A stretch of 55,384 bases of DNA from Prevotella sp. (lineage in GTDB: Bacteria > Bacteroidota > Bacteroidia > Bacteroidales > Bacteroidaceae): the NCBI GenBank assembly GCA_022771625.1, contig JALFCW010000014.1:1-55384 (forward strand), in the 5' to 3' direction. Numbering within the stretch: position 1 is the stretch's first letter; every line of letters begins with the position of its first letter. A program made the position numbers and the translations under genes. Shown piece by piece: positions 27,354-36,290 of the stretch. The notes beneath the pieces were generated by a model. The model was not told the origin of the DNA, made no database searches, and was given only the letters and a program-made list of their open reading frames with translations.

Positions 27354-29069
27354 ATGTCACCAAAAAATAATATAAAAATAAACGATAATATAGCATATAA
27401 AGAAATAAACCAAATTTGTAATAATGGAATTTCTTTATGTAGCATTGCTATTTTCATGATCATTTTTGTTGGATTAGTTTCAATATTATCATCAGTACAA
27501 CTATTATGCAAAATACCAATACACTTCCCATTTGCCATAATAGTTACATTAGTTATACTTGCAATTCTTACATATAAAAAAGTATTCAAACTGCAAGAAA
27601 GCATAATTTCTATTCTATGCTGTTTGTTTTTCTTCTGGATTAGCTCATATATTTATGATTTTACATGGGATGGGCAAGCATACCATCAACTTTCAATTCT
27701 TATGTTCTCTGAAGGTTGGAATCCATATTGGGATGCCGAAGAAATCAATACATATTATGATGATATATGGGTATATGGATACCCGAAAGCATTTTGGATC
27801 TTTTCGGCAGCAATATATGAAATAACACATAATATTCTAATAGGAAAATCATATAATCTCATTCTTACTGTTTCTACTTTTTTCCTGTGTTTAGAAACTT
27901 TTAAAAGATACTTGCAAAGCCATAAAATATTTATTTTGTCTATATCTATATTAACTACATTCAATCCCGTAGTCATTTGTCAATTATTTACATATTATAT
28001 AGATAGTACCTTGTACCTTCTAATGATAGATATGTTAATGATATCATTTTTGTGGGTCAAAAGAAAAGACAAGTTTTTTTTATTTGTCTTGTCTGTCATA
28101 ATAATACTTATGTGTAATACAAAATTCACAGGTGCCGTATATGCAGTTATAATCGGTTTAACATTACTTGCTATTTTCTATTATTATTACTTCCCTCTTC
28201 TAAAAAAAATATTTAATACTTTATTATTATCTGGAATAGTCGGTATTTTTGTTATAGGATACAATCCATATATTACAAATTTTATTCGCCATGGTAATAT
28301 CGGTTGGCCAATTATGGGAGAAAAGATGATCGATATTGTTACACCACAAGGGCCTAAAGATTTAGTATCTGAGAATAGGATAAAAAAACTATTTATATCA
28401 AATAATTCTTTTGCTCATAATGACAATAAAAGCACGCCCGTGTTAAAATTTCCTGGTCAGATAGGCAAATTTGAGTATCTGGTTTACAGTGCTCCTGATG
28501 TAAGAATTGGCGGATTTGGTCCATTATATAACATCATTTTTATATATACAATGATTATGATGTGTCTGATATTATTTAATAAATCAATAAAAAGAAAAGA
28601 AAAAATACTCATTATAGGTTTGGTCGTGTCAATATTGTCTAACCCCGAATGTTGGTGGGCAAGATACATTCCCCAAATGTATTTTCTTTCCATTATTACT
28701 ATCATAATTTCCTATAAGGCAACTGATTTAGGATTTATCCGTAATTATCACAGATATATATGTATTATTTGCATTGCTATACTAACAATTAACTTAACCT
28801 TTGTATCTGCAGGTTATTTCCGTAAACTTATATCTAACATTAGTTTGCACTCAGACAATATTGAAAAACTTAAGCATATTTATAATGATAGTGGCAGAGA
28901 TTTATATGTAACTTTTCACAAATTAGATTCAAGAAAATTGTCGATTTTTCAAGTAAATGACATAAAGATACTTGACAGTAAAAAAGTAAAAAGACCAAAA
29001 GAATACGTCCTTATATATAAAGATAGCCAAACAGAAATTTACAAATATAATAGAGAACCTCCAAAATAA
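27354..29069 (+). CDS. Polytopic membrane protein, probable GT-C glycosyltransferase or polymerase
   Basis: 571 aa, AT-rich, with about ten to twelve hydrophobic segments and a soluble C-terminal tail of about 70 residues. After the second or third helix the loop reads TWDGQAYHQLSI and GWNPYWD, which resembles the acidic first periplasmic loop of GT-C enzymes that use lipid-linked donors. An O-antigen polymerase (Wzy-like) role is an alternative, though an ABC-exported polymer would not need one. It lies between the two 214-bp repeats and could be lost by recombination between them. No promoter box is evident directly upstream. Confidence 0.7.
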   Translation: MSPKNNIKINDNIAYKEINQICNNGISLCSIAIFMIIFVGLVSILSSVQLLCKIPIHFPFAIIVTLVILAILTYKKVFKLQESIISILCCLFFFWISSYIYDFTWDGQAYHQLSILMFSEGWNPYWDAEEINTYYDDIWVYGYPKAFWIFSAAIYEITHNILIGKSYNLILTVSTFFLCLETFKRYLQSHKIFILSISILTTFNPVVICQLFTYYIDSTLYLLMIDMLMISFLWVKRKDKFFLFVLSVIIILMCNTKFTGAVYAVIIGLTLLAIFYYYYFPLLKKIFNTLLLSGIVGIFVIGYNPYITNFIRHGNIGWPIMGEKMIDIVTPQGPKDLVSENRIKKLFISNNSFAHNDNKSTPVLKFPGQIGKFEYLVYSAPDVRIGGFGPLYNIIFIYTMIMMCLILFNKSIKRKEKILIIGLVVSILSNPECWWARYIPQMYFLSIITIIISYKATDLGFIRNYHRYICIICIAILTINLTFVSAGYFRKLISNISLHSDNIEKLKHIYNDSGRDLYVTFHKLDSRKLSIFQVNDIKILDSKKVKRPKEYVLIYKDSQTEIYKYNREPPK

Positions 29070-29149
29070 AATACGAGAGAAAACATAATAAAAATACCTC
29101 TTAAAGGCTGCTTAGGCTGTTACTTTATATGTGAACAGTTTTTCGACTT

Positions 29150-29851
29150 GTGGTTCAAAACTATATGGAGGCAGGACAGCTGCCCGCCGATGCCGCAACG
29201 CTCGTCCTCTCGTTCTCGGCAAACGAGATGACCGACCCTGAGACATTCCCAAGCCTGATTTTCTATTATGGCATACTGACCATAAAGGGAACAAAAGGTA
29301 GCCGACTCATACATGGCATACCAAACAATAATGTGCGTAAGCAATACTACAACTACATATTAAATGAGCTATCGAAGCACAGAACTGTAAACATATCAAA
29401 ACTAAGAGATTATTTCGACCTTATGTCTTTCGACGGGAAGTGGCGCGATGGCTTCCAATATATGGCCGACTGCTACAAGCAACTCTCTTCTGTTCGCGAC
29501 TCCATCGAGGGCGAACGTAACATTCAGGGCTTCTTCCTCGCCTACCTAAGTCTCAACGACTACTATATCACGGCTCCCGAGGTAGAGCTCAACCACGGCT
29601 ATTGCGACTTCTTCCGGCTCCCCAATATGACCCACTATCAGGCAAACCACAGCTACATTCTCGAACTGAAATATCTCTCAAAGTCTGATTATTCGGAAGA
29701 GAAAGCTGCCAATCAATGGGCAGAAGCCGTAGAACAAATAAATGGTTATGCCGTAGCTCCCCGTGTTGAGGCTCTACGCCAAGGCACTCAGATGCACAAG
29801 ATCATCATGCAGTTCTGCGGATGGGAACTGGTTAGGATGGAAGAGGTATGA
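29150..29851 (+). pseudogene. 3' half of an AAA-ATPase_like / PD-(D/E)XK gene (copy B)
   Basis: 233 codons corresponding to the last 40% of a protein like the intact one at 25189: the helical region (LIFYYGILTIKGTKGSRLIHGIPNN is split across the same positions as LLYYFGLVTIGG in copy A), then the nuclease core GYCDFF and ILELKY, and the tail HKIIMQFCGWELVRMEEV. The Walker A and B half is absent, and an in-frame stop precedes the fragment at 29132. The nuclease motif is intact, so a product from the GTG at 29150 is conceivable, but a truncated gene is the simpler reading. The sequence similarity to copy A is moderate, so this is a paralogue and not a recent duplicate. Confidence 0.8.
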
Positions 29852-30004
29852 ACACGAATACGAGATTGACGAAAGATGAAATAAAATAATTATGAAGAAA
29901 AAAGTTACCATACTTGTGCCATGCTACAATGAAGAGAAATGTATTCTGATATTGTATTCTAAGTTAGTGTCGATTATATCATTGCACCAACAATACAATT
30001 GGGA
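29791..30004 (+). repeat. 214-bp direct repeat, right copy
   Basis: Same content as 26951-27164. Here the first part is in its natural place as the 3' end of ATPase copy B, so the right copy looks like the original and the left copy the transplanted one. Confidence 0.93.
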
Positions 30005-30200
30005 ACTACTCTTCGTAAACGATGGCAGCACCGACAATACATTGTCGATGATAGAAGGTCTCAATGCCGGAGACCCAAGAGTGGCATACATTAACCAATC
30101 ACGCAATTTCGGCAAAGAAAACCTCATTTACTTTCCATATATGAGAATACATTCTTTTGAGCAACAACATATGGCAAATATTTCAAGAATAATGGAGTAA
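29892..30200 (+). pseudogene. DPM1-like glycosyltransferase, N-terminal fragment
   Basis: Residues 1-76 are a good GT2 N-terminus (KKVTILVPCYNEEKC, LLFVNDGSTDNT, NQSRNFGKE). The similarity ends at GKE, precisely where the 3' end of the convergent acyltransferase gene begins (its stop is at 30124). The remaining 26 codons are antisense to that gene. The catalytic DxD region and the C-terminal half are missing, so this copy is dead too. No intact version of this glycosyltransferase is in the window. Confidence 0.82.
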
Positions 30201-31143
30201 TCAAATAGCAAACAATAATTGTTGAAATCAAAGATATAATAAAATTCTCGATATTAGTGACACTTAGTACAGAAGCTATATGATGGAAAAATCTAAGAAA
30301 AAACATATGTGTACATAGTATTATTATTGAATACCTGCCAATATAGGTGACCAAATGGAGAGTATTAATAGCCTTTGATATCATTAACAAGGCTATTACG
30401 CCAAGTATTCCCAATGGAAATACTGTCAGAGGGAACTCAAAACAATTTTGTGAAAAGTTTACAAAACCAGAATAATTATAGATTAAAAAAACTACAACTA
30501 ATATATAAAACATAAAAGGAATATATTTCATTTTATATCTATTGTCTCTTAGTAATTGTTTAACTAAATATCCAAAACAGAAGAATGGTAAACAAGTAAA
30601 CGAACTGGCTATTGATAAAGGCAATTCAATGCGATAATATGAAAATATTAGTCCTATAATTCCCATAGACAAAGAGATGAAAATGAGGAAAAACATATTA
30701 CAGAAATATGTGACATAATAGAACAGAATATTTGCAAAAAAAAGACATAACAAAAACCAAAGTGGACCATTAATTTGATTACAATGATTATATAAACAAT
30801 CTAACGCCAATGATTTAAACGAAGAATCTGAATACATATTGAATCCAATAACCTGAAATAATAACGGAATAAATATGGAACCAAAAATGTAAAAGAATAA
30901 AAAAGGAATTAAGAGATTATTAGTCTTTTTCTTTAAAAAAGAAATCATTTTGTCATATCTTTTAAAGAAAATTCCAGATAAAGTAAAATACAATGGCATT
31001 CTGAATGAAGATAGTGAATTTTCGATATTTATATTTCCAAATATATATTCTATATGTGTTATCATAATTGCATGGTTTATTACTACCAACAATATACAAA
31101 TACCTTTAGCAGTATCAATCCAGCATATTCTATTCTTTTCCAT
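30124..31143 (-). CDS. Membrane acyltransferase, family 3 (OafA-like)
   Basis: 339 aa with about ten membrane helices. The N-terminus RICWIDTAKGICILLVVINHA carries the conserved basic residue and His of Acyltransf_3 proteins, followed by SFRMPLYFTLSGIFFKR. Such enzymes O-acetylate surface polysaccharides from cytoplasmic acetyl-CoA. It is the last gene of the leftward group that starts with wzm at 36.2 kb and follows the GT23-like gene by 23 bp. Its coding DNA is very AT-rich. Its 3' end has truncated the glycosyltransferase fragment on the other strand. Confidence 0.88.
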   Translation of the reverse strand: MEKNRICWIDTAKGICILLVVINHAIMITHIEYIFGNINIENSLSSFRMPLYFTLSGIFFKRYDKMISFLKKKTNNLLIPFLFFYIFGSIFIPLLFQVIGFNMYSDSSFKSLALDCLYNHCNQINGPLWFLLCLFFANILFYYVTYFCNMFFLIFISLSMGIIGLIFSYYRIELPLSIASSFTCLPFFCFGYLVKQLLRDNRYKMKYIPFMFYILVVVFLIYNYSGFVNFSQNCFEFPLTVFPLGILGVIALLMISKAINTLHLVTYIGRYSIIILCTHMFFLRFFHHIASVLSVTNIENFIISLISTIIVCYLITPLFLKYLPYVVAQKNVFSYMESK

Positions 31144-31166
31144 ATGTTAATACTAAAAAAACATTG

Positions 31167-32081
31167 TTAAACAATTTTCCATGACACATCTATACTATGG
31201 CATTTGTCCAGTCCTAAATACATAGCAACGACACACCCAACATTTGAAGAGAATGTCCCAATGAAAAACGATGAATTAATCATCATGTCCATGTCAAATA
31301 GCATATTCAGGACTTCATCTCGTCTTACAGAATCTGATTTCAAATTGTATGTCTTTTCGTCAAAGCCTTTCAATTTATTTTCTTTATTATAATATATTTT
31401 TATGTCTATATCACTCAATTTCTTTGATATATAAGATATGACAGTAACGTCATCTGTTGCAATATAAATGTTATTGCTAATATAACTATATTTTCTTATA
31501 GCATCTACATAAATATTTAAATTAATGTCCTCCATTTCACCTGTAACAATTTTATCTCCTCTTCTTATATGAATAGAGATATAATTATCTGGAATGTTTA
31601 TGTACTGCTTCTTTTCTGAAATATTGTTTTGTGTCAATACATTGTAATTGTAAAATTTCTTAAAAGAATTTGAAACTGCATTCAATAATTCATCTTCTGA
31701 ATATTGCGAAAGAAAATCCCTTGAATGCATTCTTTGAAATGACTCTTTACTTAATAATGCAGTTGGATTAAAAAATTTGAATATCTTGTTATATAACCTC
31801 TCTCTCCAATACCCCCAAAACGCCGAAGGATTATAATAGATCTTACCTATCCACGGCTTTTCATTATTGTAGATTTTTTCTTGATAAGTAAGGATACTGT
31901 GAGTTTCTTCAAAATAAGGGATGAACCAATCTGATAGTCCATTATCTATTTTGGAGTTCCAATTCCTTGAATTAACCAATAGCCGATAATTGTATTTATC
32001 AGCATAAACTTTAGCCAACGCCAAGTTTACTAATTCTGAATAAAGCCCTCTATGAGTGAGACTATATATTATTATTTTCAT
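31167..32081 (-). CDS. Fucosyltransferase-superfamily glycosyltransferase (GT23/NodZ-like)
   Basis: 304 aa, cytosolic. The donor-site motif HIRRGDK (171-177), the IYIATDD block (about 205-211) and the late FIGTFSSNVG segment (about 275-284) form the pattern of GT23 (NodZ, alpha-1,6-fucosyltransferase) and related protein-O-fucosyltransferase folds that use GDP-fucose. GT11 is a weaker alternative because its HVRRGDY context differs. The gene starts 9 bp after wzt and is AT-rich like its downstream neighbour. No GDP-fucose synthesis genes are in the window. Confidence 0.7.
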   Translation of the reverse strand: MKIIIYSLTHRGLYSELVNLALAKVYADKYNYRLLVNSRNWNSKIDNGLSDWFIPYFEETHSILTYQEKIYNNEKPWIGKIYYNPSAFWGYWRERLYNKIFKFFNPTALLSKESFQRMHSRDFLSQYSEDELLNAVSNSFKKFYNYNVLTQNNISEKKQYINIPDNYISIHIRRGDKIVTGEMEDINLNIYVDAIRKYSYISNNIYIATDDVTVISYISKKLSDIDIKIYYNKENKLKGFDEKTYNLKSDSVRRDEVLNMLFDMDMMINSSFFIGTFSSNVGCVVAMYLGLDKCHSIDVSWKIV

Positions 32082-32090
32082 TCTGTTTTA

Positions 32091-33362
32091 TTAATTGTTA
32101 TATGTTTCTAATCCCATGAAACCGTTCTGCCCATGTTCCAATGCTCTTCCAAATCCTTCTTGAAATCCATCTGACAATAGAGTACAACAATTCTCAGCTT
32201 TCATAAGATATTCTACCATAGGATGATGGATATATAAATCTATTTTCAAATTACCTTTTGCCAAAATCTTTGGAAGTGCTATGTCAACGTCATAATTAAA
32301 TTTTCCTGCTTTTGCATGCTTTATATTTCCATAATAATGTCCTGGAGCATAAGTAGCATAAGGCATTTCATCATCATTTTTTATTATTACCATAACATCA
32401 TATGACATATCACTATCTGTAAATCCTTCGATTTTTACATTAAAACTCTTTTGACCATTCAGAATGGTAGAAGAAGAAGCAGTAGTGTCATTAATCATTA
32501 TTCTATCAATATGCAAGGAAGGTTTTATATATGAAATATTCCCCATTATGGTACCTGTATCTATTGAATCTCTATTTACCAAGTACTTCTTTATTGCGGA
32601 CTCAATATCACCTGTATATTCAATACCGCCGTTCTTCATCACCACTCCCTTCTTGCAAAGGCTCTTCACTGCCGCCATGTTATGGCTCACAAAAAGCACT
32701 GTCCTGCCCTCTCCGTTTGCCACATCATGCATCTTGCCGATTGCCTTCTTCTGGAACTCGGCATCGCCTACTGCCAATACCTCATCCACAACGAGGATTT
32801 CAGGATCCAAGTGGGCGGCAATGGCAAAGCCAAGGCGGACAATCATTCCCGAGGAATAGCGCTTCACGGGAGTGTCGAGATATTTTTCAACTCCGGCAAA
32901 ATCTACTATCTCATCGAGCTTGCGGGTGATTTCGGATCTCGTCATTCCCATAATAGAGCCATTCATGTAGATGTTTTCACGACCTGTCATTTCGGGATGA
33001 AAACCAGTACCTACCTCAAGCAGAGAAGCAATGCGGCCTTTTACCTTTATTGAACCTACAGTCGGGGATGTAACACGAGACAATATCTTCAAAAGCGTGG
33101 ATTTGCCGGCTCCATTTTTGCCGATGATTCCGACAACATCGCCTTGCTCGACATCGAATGAAATATCCTTCAATGCCCATACAAAACGGCTGTCGCCCTT
33201 CTTTGTGCGGTCGTTCACCTCACCAATCTTCAGGTAAGGGTCTTCTTTGCCGCGGACACGTGCCCACCAGCGGTTGAGGTCCTGGCTCAGTGTTCCAGTG
33301 CCAAACGTGCCAAGCACATACTGCTTGCCCACTCCTTCAAATTCTATTACTTTTCTGCTCAT
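32091..33362 (-). CDS. wzt: Polysaccharide ABC exporter, ATP-binding protein (Wzt type)
   Basis: 423 aa. The ABC domain (about 1-250) has Walker A GKNGAGKST (82-90), signature YSSGMIVRLGFA and Walker B ILVVDEVLAVGDAEFQKK. The extra 170-residue C-terminus is beta-rich and resembles the Wzt carbohydrate-binding domain that recognises the polymer's end group. It pairs with the permease at 35381-36232, but a nuclease-ATPase gene and a 127-aa ORF separate the two. The start ATGAGCAG overlaps the stop of that 127-aa ORF (ATGA), and its first codons are duplicated 380 bp upstream. Confidence 0.93.
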   Translation of the reverse strand: MSRKVIEFEGVGKQYVLGTFGTGTLSQDLNRWWARVRGKEDPYLKIGEVNDRTKKGDSRFVWALKDISFDVEQGDVVGIIGKNGAGKSTLLKILSRVTSPTVGSIKVKGRIASLLEVGTGFHPEMTGRENIYMNGSIMGMTRSEITRKLDEIVDFAGVEKYLDTPVKRYSSGMIVRLGFAIAAHLDPEILVVDEVLAVGDAEFQKKAIGKMHDVANGEGRTVLFVSHNMAAVKSLCKKGVVMKNGGIEYTGDIESAIKKYLVNRDSIDTGTIMGNISYIKPSLHIDRIMINDTTASSSTILNGQKSFNVKIEGFTDSDMSYDVMVIIKNDDEMPYATYAPGHYYGNIKHAKAGKFNYDVDIALPKILAKGNLKIDLYIHHPMVEYLMKAENCCTLLSDGFQEGFGRALEHGQNGFMGLETYNN

Positions 33363-33370
33363 ATCTGTTC
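33341..33370. repeat. 30-bp direct repeat at the wzt start (left copy)
   Basis: Matches 33721-33750 with two mismatches. On the coding strand it covers GAACAG, the wzt ATG and the first eight codons or so (MSRKVIE). It marks one end of the 380-bp segment holding the 127-aa ORF. Confidence 0.85.
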
Positions 33371-33742
33371 CCTATTTTGTTCAAATAAAAACTCATCAAC
33401 AACATATAAATCACTATACAAATACAAACCAGTCTTCTTATTATGCAAATCTTCACAAGTTTTGCTGGCATAGAATAATTCCAATGCCTTTAAGGGCACA
33501 ATGTCCAAACGCTTGGCTATCTCATCACTTATTGAGCCAATGCGGTTGCTCATAATAATCTCTTGAATAATTGGATTGTCTTGTATATTTGTTTGACCTT
33601 CTATTATCAAAGATTTTTCTTTTAAGTATTGAATAGTATCGGATTTGGAAAGACATAACGAACGTGATGTAGCTTCTACACATGTAGCCACAAATGACAA
33701 AATTCTCTTTGTCTTATCGAATTCTATTACTTTTCTGATCAT
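33359..33742 (-). CDS. 127-aa protein of unknown function with a wzt-derived N-terminus
   Basis: The first residues MIRKVIEF copy those of Wzt (MSRKVIEF); the rest is unrelated, with a helical N-terminal part (ILSFVATCVEATSRSLCLSK) and a second part SISDEIAKRLDIVPLKALELF then TGLYLYSDLYVVDEFL. The pattern recalls small DUF3791-type proteins, though I cannot verify this. The gene starts 6 bp after the ATPase stop and overlaps wzt by 4 bp, so it fits the operon tightly. The 30-bp direct repeats at its two ends show that the segment was inserted at the wzt start, or arose from duplication there. Confidence 0.65.
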   Translation of the reverse strand: MIRKVIEFDKTKRILSFVATCVEATSRSLCLSKSDTIQYLKEKSLIIEGQTNIQDNPIIQEIIMSNRIGSISDEIAKRLDIVPLKALELFYASKTCEDLHNKKTGLYLYSDLYVVDEFLFEQNREQI

Positions 33743-33750
33743 AGCTGTTC
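33721..33750. repeat. 30-bp direct repeat at the 127-aa ORF start (right copy)
   Basis: Same sequence as at 33341-33370 apart from two bases. It includes the last base of the upstream ATPase stop codon region, GAACAG, the ATG and the first codons of the 127-aa ORF. Confidence 0.85.
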
Positions 33751-35356
33751 ATTTAAAATTCAAAAATTTCCAATCGTCAACAGTACCTTTCTCCGACGAG
33801 AAGTTGATGCCGAGACACATCACCTTGCGGCTGTCGGCAGCATAGGGTTTGGCATAGCCTTTGTCCTCTATCTGCTTCAAAGCGGCCGTCGCGCTGCCGT
33901 TGAGCTTAAACTCAAGGATATACACGTAATCCGGACATTCAAGCACGCAGTCAATCCTGCCCTCGCTCGTCTCCTTCTCCACCAATGTATTGTATCTACC
34001 GAGCATCTGCATGATGAGATAGAACGTGTATTGGAAATATCGCTCACACTCAAACGCATCTTGCTTGCGCTGGAAACGATAGGTGACCGAAGAAAGCAAT
34101 GCCGTCATCAGCTTCATGAATGCCTCGATATTGCCATTTTCAAGAGCGTCGGTCACATCTTCAAGCCATGTGGCCGGTTGAGCGCGTCCTTCCTTAAAAT
34201 AGTCACCTGCAAGTACTGAAATAAAGCCAGAACGAACCTCATCATTAGGGAAGTCAAGCAAGTAGGTCTGTCGGCGGGGATTGCAAGCCTTGATGGTGAG
34301 ATAGCCGCTCTGATATATCATCGGCAATGGTTGCTCAACGTCGGCCTTATAGTCGATAAACATCTCCGCAGGATAGTATTTTCCAATGAGTTCGTTGATG
34401 TTCTCATTGCTGTGGGCAAGAAGGCGGACAAGGTAGCCAGGAGTGCCCGATGCAAACCAATAGTTGCGCATGTCATTCTTCTTAAAGCAGTTGAGGATAC
34501 TGAAAGGATTGAAAATGCCAGTCAAATTACTGCTAAAATGATAGCCGTCGTATTTCTTCTCCAACCGAGAGACCGTTTCATGATAATCATTTCCATTGGC
34601 TGCCGCAAGAGAGTGGATAGACGAGTCAAACACATTGAGAAGTTCATCCTTTGTAATACCGCAAAGCGACTCATAACGAGCATCCATGCTAATGTCGTCG
34701 GGTTGATTGAAGCCGCTGAACACGCTCACCTGCGAGAACTTGGTAACTCCCGTGAGCATCACAAAATGGAGGTCTTCGTCGGCGTCCTTAAAGACTCCAT
34801 AGAATCCTTTGAGAATATTACGGTTGTGAGACTCGTATGTTATCTTCTCACCGTTCTCAGCCACATAATAAAGAGTTTTGTCGTCCATCACATCAAGCAA
34901 GGGTTTGTCATATTCGTCAACTAATACGACTGTTCTTAGCCCTGTCTTATCATGCGCTGCCTTTATGACATGCTTGAACCTGATGGCACAATCATCAGAA
35001 TTGGTTGTTTTGCCATATATTCTCTCCAACCCCTCGACAAAATCAAGTAATACCGCCTCTAAGGTGCCAAGATTTGTGAAATTGGAGGTACCAAACGAAA
35101 GATGGAACACAGGATATACATTCCATTCCTTCTCAAGAGCATCAATCTTCAAGCCCTTGAACAGTTCCTTATGTCCAAGGAAATAGCTCTTCAATGTGGA
35201 TATCAGCAGGCTCTTGCCGAATCGGCGAGGACGGCTAAGAAAGAATATACTTCCGCCATGCGCAAGGTTGTATATCATTTCTGTTTTATCGACATATACA
35301 TATCCTTCATTGATAATTCGTTCGAATGTCTGTATTCCTATAGGGTATTTCATCAT
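33749..35356 (-). CDS. AAA-ATPase_like / PD-(D/E)XK nuclease-domain protein (copy C, intact)
   Basis: 535 aa. YVDKTEMIYNL, Walker A variant RPRRFGKS (42-49), Walker B VVLVDEYDKPLL (D147/E148); nuclease core GRIDCV (D469) and ILEFKL (E482, K484). It ends GINFSSEKGTVDDWKF, a tail shared with the copy at 38052, so these two are the same subtype while 25189 and 29150 form another. It sits inside what should be a wzm-wzt operon, 24 bp after wzm and without its own promoter, so it is presumably transcribed with the exporter. ATG 35353 is an alternative start. Function unknown. Confidence 0.88.
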   Translation of the reverse strand: MMKYPIGIQTFERIINEGYVYVDKTEMIYNLAHGGSIFFLSRPRRFGKSLLISTLKSYFLGHKELFKGLKIDALEKEWNVYPVFHLSFGTSNFTNLGTLEAVLLDFVEGLERIYGKTTNSDDCAIRFKHVIKAAHDKTGLRTVVLVDEYDKPLLDVMDDKTLYYVAENGEKITYESHNRNILKGFYGVFKDADEDLHFVMLTGVTKFSQVSVFSGFNQPDDISMDARYESLCGITKDELLNVFDSSIHSLAAANGNDYHETVSRLEKKYDGYHFSSNLTGIFNPFSILNCFKKNDMRNYWFASGTPGYLVRLLAHSNENINELIGKYYPAEMFIDYKADVEQPLPMIYQSGYLTIKACNPRRQTYLLDFPNDEVRSGFISVLAGDYFKEGRAQPATWLEDVTDALENGNIEAFMKLMTALLSSVTYRFQRKQDAFECERYFQYTFYLIMQMLGRYNTLVEKETSEGRIDCVLECPDYVYILEFKLNGSATAALKQIEDKGYAKPYAADSRKVMCLGINFSSEKGTVDDWKFLNFK

Positions 35357-35380
35357 TCAAAATATTGGGTTGGGAATAAA

Positions 35381-36232
35381 CTAAATCACATCCATAAAGT
35401 TCTTCTGAGTGCGATTGAATATAACAATACCGAGAAGGAGGATGACTACGGCGAAGGCAAGGCTGTAGAGGAGATACGACCATTCGAACACTCCGACGCC
35501 GGTGAAGCCATACTTGAATGTCTCGGTGATGGCTGTCAGAGGATTGGCTACAATCAGCCATATCTTGTCGGGATAGTTGTTCTTCATCACCGACAGCGGA
35601 TAGATGACGGGAGTGGCATACATCCACAGTTGGACACCGAAGGAGACAAGGAAGCGAAGGTCGCGGTATTTCGTAGTCATTGAGGAGATGACAAGGCCGA
35701 ATCCAAGTCCTATGCAAGCCAGCATAAGGATGAGCAGCGGCAAGAGGCAAATCGTCCAGTTGACATTGAAACCTCCGAGGGTGAAGGCATAGTATAGATA
35801 TACCACCAAGAACAGCAGGAACTGTATGCCAAGCTTTATCATGTTGGATATGACAATGGAGAATGGCACTACGAGTCGGGGGAAATACACCTTTCCGAAT
35901 ATCTGCTGATTGGCATTGAATGTGTCGGAACACTTGGTGAGGCAGTCGGCGAAATAGTTCCAGCACACAAGTCCGGCAAGATAGAACACAGCCTGTGGCA
36001 CTCCGTTAGTAGAGATGCCTGCAATGCCACCGAACACAAACATGAACATGATTGTGGTCAGTATCGGTTGGATGAAGAACCACGCAGGCCCCAGTATCGT
36101 CTGCTTATAAAACGTGACGATGTCTCTCTTGACGTACATCCTCAAGAGATCGCGATAGCGCCACACCTCCTTGAGGTCGAGGCTGAACAATCGCCTTTTA
36201 TTGTCTATGATAATATCCCAATCTTGTGCCAT
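35381..36232 (-). CDS. wzm: Polysaccharide ABC exporter, permease (Wzm type, ABC-2)
   Basis: 283 aa with six predicted membrane helices. The N-terminal amphipathic part WRYRDLLRMYVKRDIVTFYK precedes GPAWFFIQPILTTIMFMFVF, typical of ABC-2 polysaccharide exporters; the next blocks NQQIFGKVYFPRLVVP and MTTKYRDLRF also match. With Wzt it should flip a lipid-linked O-antigen or capsule across the inner membrane. It is first in the leftward group reaching to 30.1 kb, behind a near-perfect promoter. Confidence 0.93.
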   Translation of the reverse strand: MAQDWDIIIDNKRRLFSLDLKEVWRYRDLLRMYVKRDIVTFYKQTILGPAWFFIQPILTTIMFMFVFGGIAGISTNGVPQAVFYLAGLVCWNYFADCLTKCSDTFNANQQIFGKVYFPRLVVPFSIVISNMIKLGIQFLLFLVVYLYYAFTLGGFNVNWTICLLPLLILMLACIGLGFGLVISSMTTKYRDLRFLVSFGVQLWMYATPVIYPLSVMKNNYPDKIWLIVANPLTAITETFKYGFTGVGVFEWSYLLYSLAFAVVILLLGIVIFNRTQKNFMDVI

Positions 36233-36258
36233 ATTACAGGTTATTTATTTTTATGACG

Positions 36259-36290
36259 CAAAATTACAAAATATTTCCGAAACCACCAAA
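36259..36290 (-). promoter_or_regulatory. Promoter of the wzm-wzt operon
   Basis: On the minus strand TTTG (36290-36287), a 20-nt spacer and TAATTTTG (36266-36259) match the -33/-7 consensus exactly. The start point would be about 20 nt before the wzm ATG. Confidence 0.8.

Noticed and set aside
26951..30004. Insertion sequence or transposon between the 214-bp repeats
   Set aside because: No transposase, no terminal inverted repeats; the repeats are pieces of ordinary genes, so homologous exchange explains them better.
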